Assembly: GCA_030549335.1 (NCBI GenBank)
Contig: CM060187.1
Span: forward strand, 59,354,203 to 59,418,202
DNA from: Pontederia crassipes
Lineage: Eukaryota; Streptophyta; Magnoliopsida; Commelinales; Pontederiaceae
Direction: 5' to 3'
Length of the DNA stretch: 64,000 nt
Of the stretch, positions 1 to 11,600 are shown piece after piece (within the stretch, counting starts at the first letter, position 1; each line of letters starts with the position of its first letter). Under the pieces are notes generated by a model. The model searched no databases. It saw nothing but the letters and a program-made list of their open reading frames with translations, and was not told where the DNA came from. A program made the position numbers and the translations under genes.

Positions 1-216
1 CGAAGACCTCGGTGGCCAGGTCAGAGACCTCGTTCTCTTTCCACCTGGACGATCTTATCTCCCAAGGTCGGCCATGGCGGCCCTGCAGATGCAGTCAACC
101 TCCCCCTCTGTCCCTCCCCCCGCCCCACCCCTCGTTTGTGTTCTTGTTCTTTATATCGGAGGCAAGAAAGATGTTGATTACTTAGGTTGGTGGCGTTCCA
201 TTGAAGAGCAGTCAAG

Positions 217-315
<99 letters not shown>

Positions 316-1290
316 ACAAATAATATATGTATATACATATATATTATATATAATATATGGATAACATAATATATTTGTGTCTAGTTGAGATTTATAAATT
401 TTGTTAATTCGAAGATACAAATTTGACCGTGTCATCCTTCCTTCCAAAATATTTGTGGAATAATGTTACAATGTCTTACACCTTTTCCTCCATTTTAAAT
501 CCTTAATTTGATTCCATTTGGAACAAAAAAAAGGACGACAAATTGAATAAACATATTTCATTATTATTTTGAGGAAAAGTAAGGTGCATTAAAAAAATAG
601 ATGGAAGAAAGATATCAAACAAGGATATTATACTTTTAAATTTGTGTGATATCCGCATGAGCAGACAACTGCATGTCTAGGGATATTTAATGCACCTTTT
701 TTTTTATCTGTTGTTATTTTTTAATTATCAAGAATTGGTTTTTCTTCGTAAAAGTGTTATTTTTATTAAAAAGATATTATCTATAAAGATAAAAGAGTCT
801 ATTTATATTTTGTGTTTAGATTAAAATAATTTTTTTATTGAATCATCATATAAAATTAATTTAATATATTATATTACCATTTATTTAACACGTTTTAAAA
901 TAACAAGTAATTATATCCATCAAGTGAAATGGTGGAACTTAGTTTAAGGTTTTTCCTTAACGAGATTAACTAACTTCATGTCTCCAATTTCATTGTCAGT
1001 AACAAGATTTTATTCTGTCTTTCTTTTTTTTTCAAACAAAAAACTTCTAATAATTGTTTTTTTATTAATTTGTTACATAGATATTCTATTCTTAGTTTAA
1101 ATTTTGTCGAAGAAGATAGCTATTCAATTGATTGAGTAAAAAAGTTACATTGTTTATTAAAGATATTTCATCAATAATAATAAGTAAATTTGTGATGAAA
1201 TTATTAAATTATTGTGACTCTTAAAGCCATAATATTATGTATTTGGTGGAATAAGAAAAATAAAATATTTTTTTGTTCAATCAAACTAGT
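1..1290. other. Non-coding AT-rich DNA with a TTA microsatellite
   Basis: No gene is recognised here. The first 180 bases are GC-richer and of unknown origin. They are followed by a long TTA/ATT tract and then AT-rich sequence without a convincing open frame. The open frames across this stretch are low-complexity poly-Leu, poly-Ile or poly-Asn translations of the microsatellite. Confidence 0.7.
218..313. repeat. (TTA)n microsatellite, about 32 units
   Basis: An essentially uninterrupted TTA/ATT trinucleotide run of about 96 bases. It should be highly length-polymorphic. Confidence 0.95.
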
Positions 1291-1294
1291 CTTT

Positions 1295-1862
1295 TTATAG
1301 GATTTAATTGTTGTCCTCCTACTTATGTGGACTACGATCCACCCTATCGTCTGCATCGTTCGATTGAAGATAGAGCGTCGGATGAGAGGTGGCCGGTTCG
1401 GGGGTGGTTCAAGCACGGTTGTGCGGCTCACAGGTGTGGTCGTTTGCCTGATCGCTCTATCTCGGCGATCGTCACGATGGACTACAATAGGCTCATGCCG
1501 ACGATCAATGCTCGAAGATTGGACCTCAACCTCGAGTGAGAGGACGACACTAGACCTCGCCGCTCCCCTCTGCTCGTCGACCACCGTCCATCGTCACTCA
1601 CATCGAGTGCAAGGGAGAACTCCCCTCATCCTTGCCGATGTCGGGCGACAACCGATCTTAGTCGCAAGAGCGGCATCCTGACCGATCTTGCTCGCTCTCA
1701 ATGAGTCGTGACCCCTGGCCTACCGCCCCAACCTCATTGCTTCTGCCATCGACGAATCTCGGCCGCTTCTCATCCGAACGTTCCTCTTCGATCGAACGAT
1801 GTATATGATAGTTGGATTGTCCCCCACTTAAGTAGGGGAACAACCATTAAATCCTTTATATA
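1295..1862. mobile_element. Fold-back / MITE-like element with long imperfect inverted repeats
   Basis: The left arm (about 1295-1392) and the reverse complement of the right arm (about 1766-1862) match over roughly 95 bases. Shared blocks are GGATTTAAT, CCTACTTA, CATCGTTCGAT and CGGATGAGA, in the same order, with perhaps three quarters identity by eye. The translated arms also agree (HRSIEDRASDERWP against HRSIEEERSDEKRP). The core is GC-rich with no recognisable gene. The family is unassigned and no target-site duplication could be fixed. Confidence 0.65.
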
Positions 1863-2291
1863 CATATACATATACATACATACATATCCTCCCCTCGCGA
1901 GCGTCATCGTCGGCCCCTTCCTCCGAGCCCGCAGCCACGAGCACCACCTGGATGCACTGCAAGCGTCGGCAAGAGGGGTTGATCATCGCCGTCGTCGAGT
2001 AGGGATCCCGCCTACGGCCCGTCCCCAACCTCTTGCAAGCCCGTGCTTTGATCGCCACCAAATCTGTCGAATGTCAACCACCACACCTGTTGCACCATCC
2101 ACTGTCGACCCCACTGCATCGTCCACCCCGATCATCGCCCTCGTTCACCGCCCTCCCCCCCCCCCCCCCGTTCGCCGCCGCCGCCCCCAGAGAGAGAGAG
2201 AAGAGAGATTGAGAGAGATCTGAGCCATCAATCTAAATCGACAGTTGCGATTTAGGCATTACATAAGTTACACCAAAGATGGGTTACTCCC
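1863..2291. other. C-rich non-coding stretch
   Basis: A TACATA-type short repeat is followed by C-rich sequence with a poly-C run near 2155-2170 and a short GA run near 2190-2210. There is an open frame across it, but its composition is low-complexity and no domain is recognisable. Confidence 0.5.
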
Positions 2292-3450
2292 CACTACATG
2301 ATAAGAAAATTGAGATTTTTCGACGGGCAGTTTGCGACGGACGCAAATCCTTCGTAATTTACAACGGATTTTGCGACGGATATGATTTCGACGGAATTTT
2401 CGACGGTTACAACCGTCAGAAACTAAAATAATAAATTAAGAAATCTATAATATTATTATTTTATTTTCTGACATTTATAAACGTCGAAACTTCTGACGGA
2501 TATCTATTCGTCGAAAGTTTCGACGGTTCAAACCGTCGATCACTGGAAAATAATATGATATAACTGGTATTAATATAATTATTGATCGTTCAGACCGTTG
2601 AAATTTCAGATGGTCCAAACCGCCGGTAACATAAAATTAAATATTATATTATGTACGTATATTTCCATTATATTTATCGACATGCTTAAGATCGTCGAAA
2701 ATTTACTGACGGTTGAGACCGTTGAAAATTTCGTTTTCCCGCTTTCATCTTTAGTTTCTATCTCCTTCATTTTTGCGGATATATATGTCTATCTCTCATC
2801 TCTCTCTCCCTCTCCATGACTCTCTCCGCCGGCATACGACCTCTCGATAACGACTCGCCGGCGACCCTCCCTCCCCCCCTCTCTCTCTGGATCGGCCGCC
2901 AAGCGGTGGATCTGGCCGCCTGGCGGATCTAGCCGCGGGCGGCCGGATCCGCCGCCTAGCGACCGGATTTGGCCGTGGGCAGCCGGATCGGCTGCCTAGC
3001 GGCCGGATTTAGCCTCGGGCACTGGATCTGGCCGCCTCGGAGTCCGATCTGACCGCGGGCATCCGGATTAGCCATCTCGCAGTCCAATCTGGCCGCCGCC
3101 CGTCGGATCTGGCTGCCGGGGGCAGATCGACTGCCAGTCGGCCAGATCTGGCCGCTGGCTGTTGTATCTGGTCGCAACCGTTGAAACTTTCGATGGTTGC
3201 GACGACTATCGAAAGTTTTGATGGTCGCAACTGCCAAAAGTTTTGACGATTGCGGTCGCCGAACATTTGCGACGGTTGTGACCGTCAGAATTTTTGACGA
3301 GTTTTTTTTACCATCGCAAAACGATTTGCGACGACCATTTTTCCGTCGGTTCGCTTCCGTCGAAAAACCCGTCGAAAATCGGAATTATAAACGGTTTTCA
3401 GCAAATTACAGACGATTTCGCCTGTTTGTAATTTGTATTTTTCTTGTAGT
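2292..3450. mobile_element. Non-autonomous CACTA (En/Spm-like) DNA transposon
   Basis: The left end begins CACTACA. The right end reads as CTTGTAGT, so its reverse complement is ACTACAAGAAAAAT, the usual CACTA terminus with the first base changed. Subterminal regions carry many copies of short motifs of the CGACGG / AACCGTC type in both orientations, as expected of CACTA subterminal repeats. No transposase frame is present. A clear 3-bp target duplication was not found, so the exact outer bases are uncertain. Confidence 0.75.
2885..3180. repeat. GC-rich minisatellite inside the CACTA-like element
   Basis: About a dozen degenerate units built on GGATCTGGCCGCC / GGCCGGAT follow one another with spacing of roughly 20-30 bases. 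The composition is far GC-richer than the surrounding element. Confidence 0.8.
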
Positions 3451-3458
3451 ATTAATCC

Positions 3459-3506
<48 letters not shown>

Positions 3507-4439
3507 AGAGAGTATACAGTAAAAATCGAGAGGGTAAATAAATAGAAGTGCTATTTTTCCATAACCTTTTATCCTTAATATTATTGTTAGATAAAAGGAG
3601 TATAATGTACTTAGCTCCATTGGTCGAATAACAATGCGATGGCTATGGTCTTATTCGTAACTTTTTAATCAAATAATTTTAATTTTAGATTACGAGTCCA
3701 ACTGCATTTATTATAAGAATAAGAAAAAATAATAATATGAGATCAGTGTCTTCTTGTAGATAGCAAGAATATTTTGCTCACAGTGGATTAAGACTCTTGG
3801 GACATGAATTAGATTATAAAAACATGCTCCAGTAGACCAATTGATTTATTATAAATAAATAAATTGGCCCACCTATAATAATATGTATGGTGTGCTTAAT
3901 GCCTTAATTCTTGTTAACGTGGGATAGTGCTACTTAATTGGCTTAATTTCCAATGAAGCAACAACGATAAATTAGGTTTAATCTTTTGCTCCCCAAGCAC
4001 TCTAATCGCTGCAAAGGTTACATATTGGTGTGCAACTTGGCATAATGTAAGGTTTATTACCTTGGCCATGCAACATAAACAATTTAATTCAATGCGTTAG
4101 GCTCGGGATTGGCTTGGCCAACAATTATAATATTATATGATATACTGGTGTTTGATATATGAAATGGTCAAGAACATCGACATCTGATTAAACAAACAAA
4201 AAAAAATACTACCTTTGATTAATTTGCATGCCGCAAAAATTGAAATTTTGTTCAGACAAAGAATCATGTACCGTACTCAATTTTTATTACTTTATGTTTT
4301 TCTTTTCAATGACTATGAAAGAATATTATTTCTTAGTGATTCACAAAGGGTTAGACTAATTCTGCCATGATGTATTATTAAAATTAAAAAAGAAATACCG
4401 AAAGTGATTGGTTAAGTAAATTGTATCTTTCGTCCTGAA
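3451..4439. other. Non-coding DNA with (AT)n(GA)n tract
   Basis: An AT run followed by a GA run occupies about 3458-3506. The rest is AT-rich with no recognisable gene or element. Confidence 0.6.
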
Positions 4440-5110
4440 ATAACCACTCAATCCTCGACTTTTATTTGTAATCGGAATGTCCTCAACTTTTAATTTCTTA
4501 CACGTGTCATCCTCCCGAAGGACAATAGGCAATATCCCACTTACTTTACTGATGTGACATAATAAAATATAATAAAAAAATAAAAAAATGATAACCTCAA
4601 ATTATACTTTACTTATTTGGCATAATAAAATATAATACAAAATAAAAAAAATGATAGTCTCAAGCTACCTCCCCTTGTCAAGCGAAGCAAGGGGGTTGTA
4701 GAGGAGAGGGGAAGGATTGTCGGCCCCTGCGATCCTTCACAATTGGCGAGGAAGAAAAGGACGTCGCTAGCTCCTTTGTGCGAACTTGTCGCTTGCCGGC
4801 AAGCTCGCATAAAAAGGGCTGACATCTTCCTTTGTCTCTTGCATGCAGGTGTCACGACCTTGTGCGAGCTCGCACAGGGCCGACGCCCCTTCCCCTCTCC
4901 TCTTCGGTGACAGAGGAAAGAGGGGGAGGGGGCACCGCCCCCTCGCTCTGCTTTGACGATTAAGGTTGTTGTCTCTCTTTTTTATTTTATTTTTTTACAT
5001 CACGTCAATGACGTAATCAAGTAACTCATTATAGTCATTCAAGAGGACGACACATGTAAAAAAAAATAGAAAGGTTAAAGACATTTGAGTTATAAATTGA
5101 TGTTGGGACC
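4440..5110. mobile_element. Fold-back element with imperfect long inverted repeats
   Basis: Left-arm text such as ACACGTGTCATCCTC (near 4500), followed by a T/A-rich block ending near 4600, reappears reverse-complemented near 5040-5065 as ACATGTGTCGTCCTC, with similar order of the flanking blocks. The arms run for more than 100 bases. The core (about 4670-4960) is GC-rich and itself partly inverted. No transposase is present and the family is unassigned. Confidence 0.6.
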
Positions 5111-7815
5111 GTGGAGAGAAAACTCTCGTATAATATATGGAAGGATAATCAACACGAGTTGGATAGACTGATAAATAATTCCTCGTCAATTAAATAAAAC
5201 ATTGAATTCGATCTATGGGTGCTTAACTGGTTGAACTTGATGACTAGATCAATTTTTTACTTGTGAATTATGCATATTTTATTAGCACCGCTTGGGTTAA
5301 ATCTTTCGACACCCCTTTTTGAATATTTAAGGATGTTGACCCTCGAATGGAAGAGAATAAATCTTTAACGCTTTCATATAATTAATAAGAATAAATTATA
5401 TATTATATGTTGATAATTAATATGGATTCGATTCATTAAATTTAAAATCTGATCAAGACTTATTAGTCAGACGCTAATGATAATTATCATGAGTGGGTCC
5501 TTGGATTGATTAATCGGGAAAAAGATTAGTCCAAGTTAACAAAAACTGACTGAAAATTATCAGAAAGAAAAGCCAAGTGCTCGAGTGTTGGACACAGACT
5601 GACTCATCAGACATTTAACTGCATTATTGCTGGCTTGGAGTTGCAAATTCTTTTACGGCTGAAATATTTTTAAAACTAAAACAAAAGTTTGTGAATCTCA
5701 ATGCATATATAGATCCATCCATCCATCAATCAATCAATCGGTCATGGATTTGGAGTCCAAAGTGACGAAGGAGGGTGGAAAAGGGAACACACAGAAATGG
5801 CGCCACTATCTGACCTTCAGAAATTGATAAATGATGGAGCTGCTGCAGAACAGAAAACAGGAAGTTTCATTTCAAAGATTTAACTTTTTTATTTGTATTT
5901 TGGTGCTATAGAAAGGAACTGGTCCACCCCTACGAATCACACGCCAAACCCAACTACGGTTACCATATCTCTCTCTCTCTCTCTCTCTCTCTCGAATCAC
6001 ACCCTCAAACCCAACTACGGTTACCATCTCTCTCTCTCACACACGTACACACATGCTGAATTATCTCTGTCCTTTGGCTGCCTTACAAGACTTGGATCAC
6101 TTTGACTCATCAGTCTTACTTTCCACATCCTAATAATTATCACCATCATCATAGTAATTATATTATATGTATATATTTATTAATTTGGTGGAATCTGGTA
6201 ATAAACGGATGGAATTGCAAAAATCCGAGTTCCACTTTTGTGGACAAAAACATCATTTTTAGGGTATATATTATTCTCGAAAAAAATAAATGTGATTCTT
6301 TGTAATATTATAATGGTCAGCCATATAACACGTATTCCATCATCCTCCAATAAGCAATTTTTATTCCGAACGCCCATATTCCATAATCAAAACTGAAAAT
6401 GAAACACCTGACTTTTAGTGAAATGATAAGCGATTCATCCTCGTTTAAATAAAATAGAATATTTTTGTTGAAAGTTTTATTCGTCACTACAAGGTACGTG
6501 ATCCGAGACGAATTTAACTGAATTAATTAGGCCCAATAATGAATCGACCTTCAGCTTGTGAATAAAATCAAGGCTTAGTATTGATGTTGTCTTTTTTTTA
6601 ATTATTCATCGATATTTGAGAAGTGGCGTCGATTGTTTAACTCGCATGGTGCTACTGAGTGCATTGACTATAAGATGAAAGGTCGGTCTACATCGGCCCG
6701 GTAAGATTGTCGACAGTGACAAATAAAGTTTTCGATAAATTTTTTTTCCATTCATAAAAAATTAAATTCGAAACCTTACTTAAATGAGAAGATCCGCTTA
6801 CCACTTCATCCTAACACATATTGTTATTTATGTTCTTTGAGAGAATTGAAGCACCCAAAATAATTATGGTAATAGTTAAAATAATTCAATTGAAGGTAGT
6901 GAAAAGTATATAATATTATATGCAGAAGAACATAACTAAACACAAAACAAAATTAAACATCTAACTCAACTTTAAAATGAATAAAAACAACAACTCACTA
7001 TCTACCCAAACTTAAATTGTGATATTTACTACAAAGTGACATTTAAAGACGGAACTATAAGTTTGTCTAGGGGTGCAAATTTTTGTGATACGCATATAAT
7101 ATAATTTTTTTTTGGGTCAAGTGCTTTTTTATTATCCTCACTCATTTTTTTTGTCTCCGCCATGATGACATTAGTCATTTGGTTGGAGCATAAACATTCA
7201 ACAGTATATAAAAGATATAATAAAATTTGATGCAGGAAAAAATTATCTATTGAAAATTTGTGTAAAGAAATTATGAAATCGCCATTTTTAATATCAAAAT
7301 AAGAATATAAATATTCTTGCAAGATAATTATATTTCATATTTATTTTTTTAATGTTTTTTCTTTTTAACCACATATCATATTATGTTAATATAATTATAA
7401 TAACTAATATCAACTGTTTCTGATTACAACTTTAATTATGAAATATTAAATATTTTGATTTTATTATTCTCAAACAAAGCTAATATACGTGCTTTTCTAA
7501 AAATACACTTATTTCATTGAAATTTATTCTAGAAACTAAAGGCTCCTAAAGGAAATAAAATAAAAGATGCGCTTATTCGCATCTTGTCACTACATATTTA
7601 ACCTTTTAGTTTTAGGATAGACTTCTTGATAGTACATTATTTGTGTCACGATCCACCACTTATAATTTAAAAAAATAAATAAAAAAACTTAAATCATATT
7701 TTGGTTCTTTCCGGAGGATAAAATGATAAACGACAAAAATCCAAATTAAGAAAGGAGGTGGCCTCTTATGGCCCCTAATAAATTACCACCCAGCCTTTGC
7801 TGCCTCTGTGGGGGC
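5111..7815. other. Non-coding AT-rich DNA
   Basis: No gene is recognised. The only clear structure is a short tandem duplication with CT microsatellites near 5935-6040. A stretch around 6480-6830 has mixed composition and might be an old dispersed repeat, but no family could be assigned. Confidence 0.5.
5935..6040. repeat. Tandem duplication separated by (CT)n
   Basis: A block containing CCCAACTACGGTTACCAT is present twice, at about 5948-5966 and 6010-6028. Each copy is preceded by GAATCACAC and followed by a CT microsatellite (about 30 bases in the first copy). Confidence 0.85.
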
Positions 7816-9188
7816 ATTTAATTTAGGAGGATACGGAGGGATAAGGTCTTGATAATGGCATTTAATACGAGGATTATTAAAAAAATAAAAAGATAATGGC
7901 AATAATTAATGCTCAGCATTAACTGAAAAGTAATTAAAAGTTTGGCCACTATATAAAAAGGAAACGCACCATTTTGATGCGTTTTCTTGCAGAGCAAGAG
8001 GAGGAGGGTGGTGATGGGCCCCACCATAAAACACACACACGCACAGCACAATAAAAAAGGAAACTGACACCCACCTCCACTCAGAGGGGAGGCCACGCAG
8101 TACGCGTGATCCCCATTTCGTCAAAATCTGGTCAAAATTATCGACACGTGGCCTTCGTTAATTAGATAAAGTACGAATTAAATTAATAGGGTTGTCAGTT
8201 TTTTTTAAAAAAAATTGGCATCTCTTTCTACGTAGGCACTACATTTTTTTATTTGATAACACCGTTTGAACTCTTTTGTATTGTTTTATTATGATCATTA
8301 ACATTATCAAGTATTCTTTGTCGAATAATGAAATTAAGGGATATAATATTACCATCAGAAATATTTAGTATATATTTATTATATTACTAAAGAATTAAGA
8401 AAAGTAAACGGCAACAATAAACGATGAAAAAATGTGACGTGGTAGCCAAGTAACCGCCACCACATGACAAACGTGGGCCCTCCTGCGTCAAATCTGTCTC
8501 CAGCGTGGAGCCGCTCCTTAACGAGCAGATATTATTATAGTCCCCCCTACTCCCTCGCTCCTCCTAGAAGAATCGCGATTCCCTTGCGCGTCTGTGAAAC
8601 GCAGATCGTGGCCACCAACGGAGAAGGGGGGGAAGGAAACGGAAGGCGACAAGAGCATGGATCGACTCGGTTAACGCGCCTGACGCCCGCGCAAAAATAT
8701 TCCACCACCCAGTCACCCACCCATTTTTCCCACCCGGTCCCACAGCCCACCTTCTCTCCTCTTCGATGGTCCCGACTCCCCGTGCGCCCTCCTCCCGCCA
8801 CGTCATCTAACGCCGTTGACGTTACCGTTAACCCTCCCTGGAGCAGGAGGAAAGCAGCTTCGCCTGCTCCGCTCCGCTCCTGCGTCTCCCTTTTTTGACC
8901 GACGAGGATACCGATTTTACCCTTATCTTATCTTTTTCTTCTTTTATTTTCTCTTCAAATTTTCCTCTTCATATGGTAGATAATTAATTAATTGATTAAT
9001 AGCTTTTTTATTTACACTTTTGCCCCATCCCTCTCTGCGGCTCCGCCTACAAAACCACCAAGCCTCGCAGCCTTCTTCTTTGGCTCACACCCGTTTCCTC
9101 TCCTCGTCTCGTCTTGTCGCCCCCCTCAACTCTCCTCGTCTCCTTCCGTTCTCAACTCGTCTTTGTTGCTTCGTCTACTTAGCCGGAG
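7816..9188 (+). promoter_or_regulatory. Upstream region of the CCCH zinc-finger gene with G-box/ABRE
   Basis: This is the intergenic and 5' leader region of the gene starting at 9189. A CACGTGGC element (G-box/ABRE core) lies at 8145-8152, just after two GGTCAA-type (W-box core) motifs near 8115-8136. From about 8700 to 9188 the sequence is CT/CCTC-rich, typical of a plant 5' untranslated leader. No unambiguous TATA box was found. Use of these sites is inferred from motif matches only. Confidence 0.45.
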
Positions 9189-11243
9189 ATGTGCAACGGG
9201 CACCGGAAGCCCTTACCGCTGGCCGGAGGCCGGGAAGACGCCGGGACCCCGGCGCCGGAGACTTTCGCTGCGCTCCTCGAAATGGCCGCGTCCGACGACC
9301 TCTCGGCGTTTAGGCACGCCGTGGAGCGCGAGGGCTGCCCTCTCGACGCATCCGCCCCCTGGTACGCCCGCTCGTTCGCCCCCGGCGGCGGCCGCGGTCG
9401 TCTCGGCTTCGAGCAGCGGACTCCTCTCATGATCGCCTCCCTCTACGGGAGCAACGACGTGCTCGGATATATCCTGTCTGCTAGACCCGACGAGGCTGCG
9501 CGCCGGTCTCCCTCCGACGGCGCCACCGCCCTCCATTGCGCCGCCTCCGGCGGCGCCCTTAGATCGTTAGACGTCGTCAGGCTTCTGCTCGAGGCCTCCG
9601 CGGACGTCGAAGCCCTGGACGCCGGCGGCAACCGCCCCGGAGATGTTATCGCACGGTATCTTCGTGCGGCTGCCGGCACGGCCGCGACTAGGTCTCTTGA
9701 GGTCGCGCTTAAGGCTCAGACCTCGCCGCCTTCGAGGATCTCATCCCCCGGCAAGGAGGAGGGGGAGAAGAAAAAGGAGTACCCGCCAGACCTGACGCTG
9801 CCGGACATCAAGAACGGGATCTACGGCACCGATGAGTTCCGAATGTACACGTTCAAGGTGAAGCCGTGCTCCAGGGCGTACTCCCACGACTGGACCGAGT
9901 GCCCCTTCGTGCACCCTGGCGAGAACGCGCGCCGCCGCGACCCGAGAAAGTACTCGTACAGCTGCGTCCCGTGCCCCGAGTTCCGCAAGGGCTCGTGCCG
10001 CAACGGAGACGGCTGCGAGTACGCGCACGGGGTGTTCGAGTGCTGGCTGCACCCCGCGCAGTACCGCACCAAACTCTGCAAGGATGAAACAGCTTGCAAC
10101 CGCCGCGTTTGCTTCTTTGCCCACAAACCAGAGGAGCTGCGCCAGGTGAACCCATCTGCTGCGTCTGTGGCGACGGGCATGGTGATGCCGTCGCCGAGGT
10201 CCTCGTCGCCCGGTCTTTCTTCTCTAGATATCGCTACAGCGCTGATGCTGATGCAGCAGCAGCAGCAACCTGGGTCGCCTATGTCCCCTACGTCCTCTCC
10301 GGGGCTTGGAGGAGCCGCCACCGCAGCTTGGATGAACCAGACGGCAGGGGTCATGACTCCTCCGTCTTTGCAGCTGCCAGCCAGCAGGCTCAAATCCTCG
10401 ATGAGCGCTAGAGATTTGGAGTTCGAACTCGATTTGCTCGGACTGGAAGGATACCAGCAGAAGCTGATCGACGAGATCTCAAGCACAGCCTCACCCCGCG
10501 CCAACTGGGGCTCGAGCAACTTGCCCGGGGCGCTCCGTGCAGCACCGGAATACAACGATATGTTAGGATCTGTAGATCCTTCGCTGCTGACTCAACTGCA
10601 GGGTTTGTCCATGAAGCAGCCAGGGCCTCAGTTCCAGTCTCCCACTGGAATCCAGAAGCACCAGTCTCAGCTGCTACCAGGATATAGCGGAAGTCTGACT
10701 TCTTCTCCTCCGGTGAGCGCGGCCCCCTCCTCTTTCGGGCTCGACCATTCGATGGCGAAGGCCATCATGAACTCTAGGGCGACAGCTTTCGCCAAGCGGA
10801 GCCAGAGCTTCATCGACCGTGGGGCGCTATCAGGTCGCCAGTCCACGCTTTCATCCATGTCGACCGCCCCGCCCGCTCCTTCTGTTATGTCCGACTGGGC
10901 CTCGCCGGACGGTAGACTCGACTGGGCTCTCCAAGGGGAGGAATTGAACAAGCTGCGGAAATCTGCATCATTTGGCTTCCGCAACAACCAGAGCCCTATT
11001 GGTGCAGGCTTATCCTCTGCTACTGCTGCTACTACCCCTGCTCGGGGTTTTGATGAACCCGACCTTTCCTGGGTGCACTCTCTCGTGAAGGATGGACCAA
11101 CAACAACAGCGGCAGCGCCCGTAGGCCGACTCAGCGTCGGCCTCAGCAAACAGCAGAATGCCTACCAAGTGAATGGTGGGAGTGACTTCCATGGCTCAGA
11201 CATGTTCTCTCCATGGGCTGATCAGGAAAAGTTAATGGCATAG
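9189..11243 (+). CDS. Ankyrin-repeat tandem CCCH zinc-finger protein (AtTZF7-9 / OXS2 type)
   Basis: A single intronless frame of 684 residues starting [10 protein letters not shown]. An N-terminal ankyrin region occupies about residues 75-160 ([11 protein letters not shown] and [12 protein letters not shown]). The plant arginine-rich CCCH module follows: a conserved Cys/His region at about 227-242 ([16 protein letters not shown]), then C262-X7-C270-X5-C276-X3-H280 and C297-X5-C303-X4-C308-X3-H312. Family members bind AU-rich RNA or DNA, shuttle between nucleus and P-bodies or stress granules, and act in stress and ABA responses. The C-terminal half is Ser/Pro/Gln-rich and contains the family's conserved [12 protein letters not shown] stretch (about 534-545). 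Length matches the roughly 700-aa Arabidopsis members. Codon use is strongly GC3-rich, unlike the surrounding DNA. The start sits in a purine-rich context after a CT-rich leader. Family assignment is confident; the specific ortholog is not. Confidence 0.95.
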   Translation: MCNGHRKPLPLAGGREDAGTPAPETFAALLEMAASDDLSAFRHAVEREGCPLDASAPWYARSFAPGGGRGRLGFEQRTPLMIASLYGSNDVLGYILSARPDEAARRSPSDGATALHCAASGGALRSLDVVRLLLEASADVEALDAGGNRPGDVIARYLRAAAGTAATRSLEVALKAQTSPPSRISSPGKEEGEKKKEYPPDLTLPDIKNGIYGTDEFRMYTFKVKPCSRAYSHDWTECPFVHPGENARRRDPRKYSYSCVPCPEFRKGSCRNGDGCEYAHGVFECWLHPAQYRTKLCKDETACNRRVCFFAHKPEELRQVNPSAASVATGMVMPSPRSSSPGLSSLDIATALMLMQQQQQPGSPMSPTSSPGLGGAATAAWMNQTAGVMTPPSLQLPASRLKSSMSARDLEFELDLLGLEGYQQKLIDEISSTASPRANWGSSNLPGALRAAPEYNDMLGSVDPSLLTQLQGLSMKQPGPQFQSPTGIQKHQSQLLPGYSGSLTSSPPVSAAPSSFGLDHSMAKAIMNSRATAFAKRSQSFIDRGALSGRQSTLSSMSTAPPAPSVMSDWASPDGRLDWALQGEELNKLRKSASFGFRNNQSPIGAGLSSATAATTPARGFDEPDLSWVHSLVKDGPTTTAAAPVGRLSVGLSKQQNAYQVNGGSDFHGSDMFSPWADQEKLMA

Positions 11244-11600
11244 AAGAAGACTACAAGCCATCAGCTGCAAGAAACCATTTTTATCTAACCACTTCTTTTC
11301 TTCATTATATTTTTTAAATTTTTAACAGGGGAGGCTCTCATGAACAAAGATGGGACGCCCAAGGGAGCCTGACCTTATTATGAGTGGCACAGCCTGCAAG
11401 TTCTTTCATTCATATAATACTTCTCAGAAGTTGGATTCAACAGATGCTTTCAGAATTATATGTAGTAGTAGAAAACAAGAGGAAGAAGAGAATAAAGTAG
11501 AAGCTTTTGAAGTTCACTTGCTAGTAGACCTCCGGAGGGCTTGTTTATGTTCAGGGGCTTCAATGTGTACATGTCTCAAAATTTTATGATGTTAATATAT
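11244..11600 (+). other. Probable 3' untranslated region of the CCCH gene
   Basis: Sequence directly after the stop has intermediate composition and an AATAAA signal at 11491-11496, a plausible poly(A) region. A GTAAGC donor-like site near 11751 and a TTGATTGCAG acceptor-like site near 12838 would permit a spliced longer 3' UTR, but nothing in the sequence proves it. Confidence 0.4.

Noticed and set aside
21-447. Open frames of about 90-105 codons on both strands
   Set aside because: They are translations of the TTA microsatellite (poly-Ile, poly-Leu, poly-Asn), not genes.
1708-2223. 171-codon plus-strand open frame
   Set aside because: It crosses the right arm of a fold-back element and a poly-C/GA tract. 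Composition is low-complexity and no domain is recognisable.
8464-8898. 144-codon open frame upstream of the CCCH gene
   Set aside because: It lies in the CT-rich promoter/leader, lacks any domain, and overlaps open frames on the other strand of equal length, so it is compositional.
9821-10555. 244-codon minus-strand open frame inside the CCCH gene
   Set aside because: Antisense shadow of a GC-rich coding sequence; the sense frame carries the conserved zinc-finger motifs.
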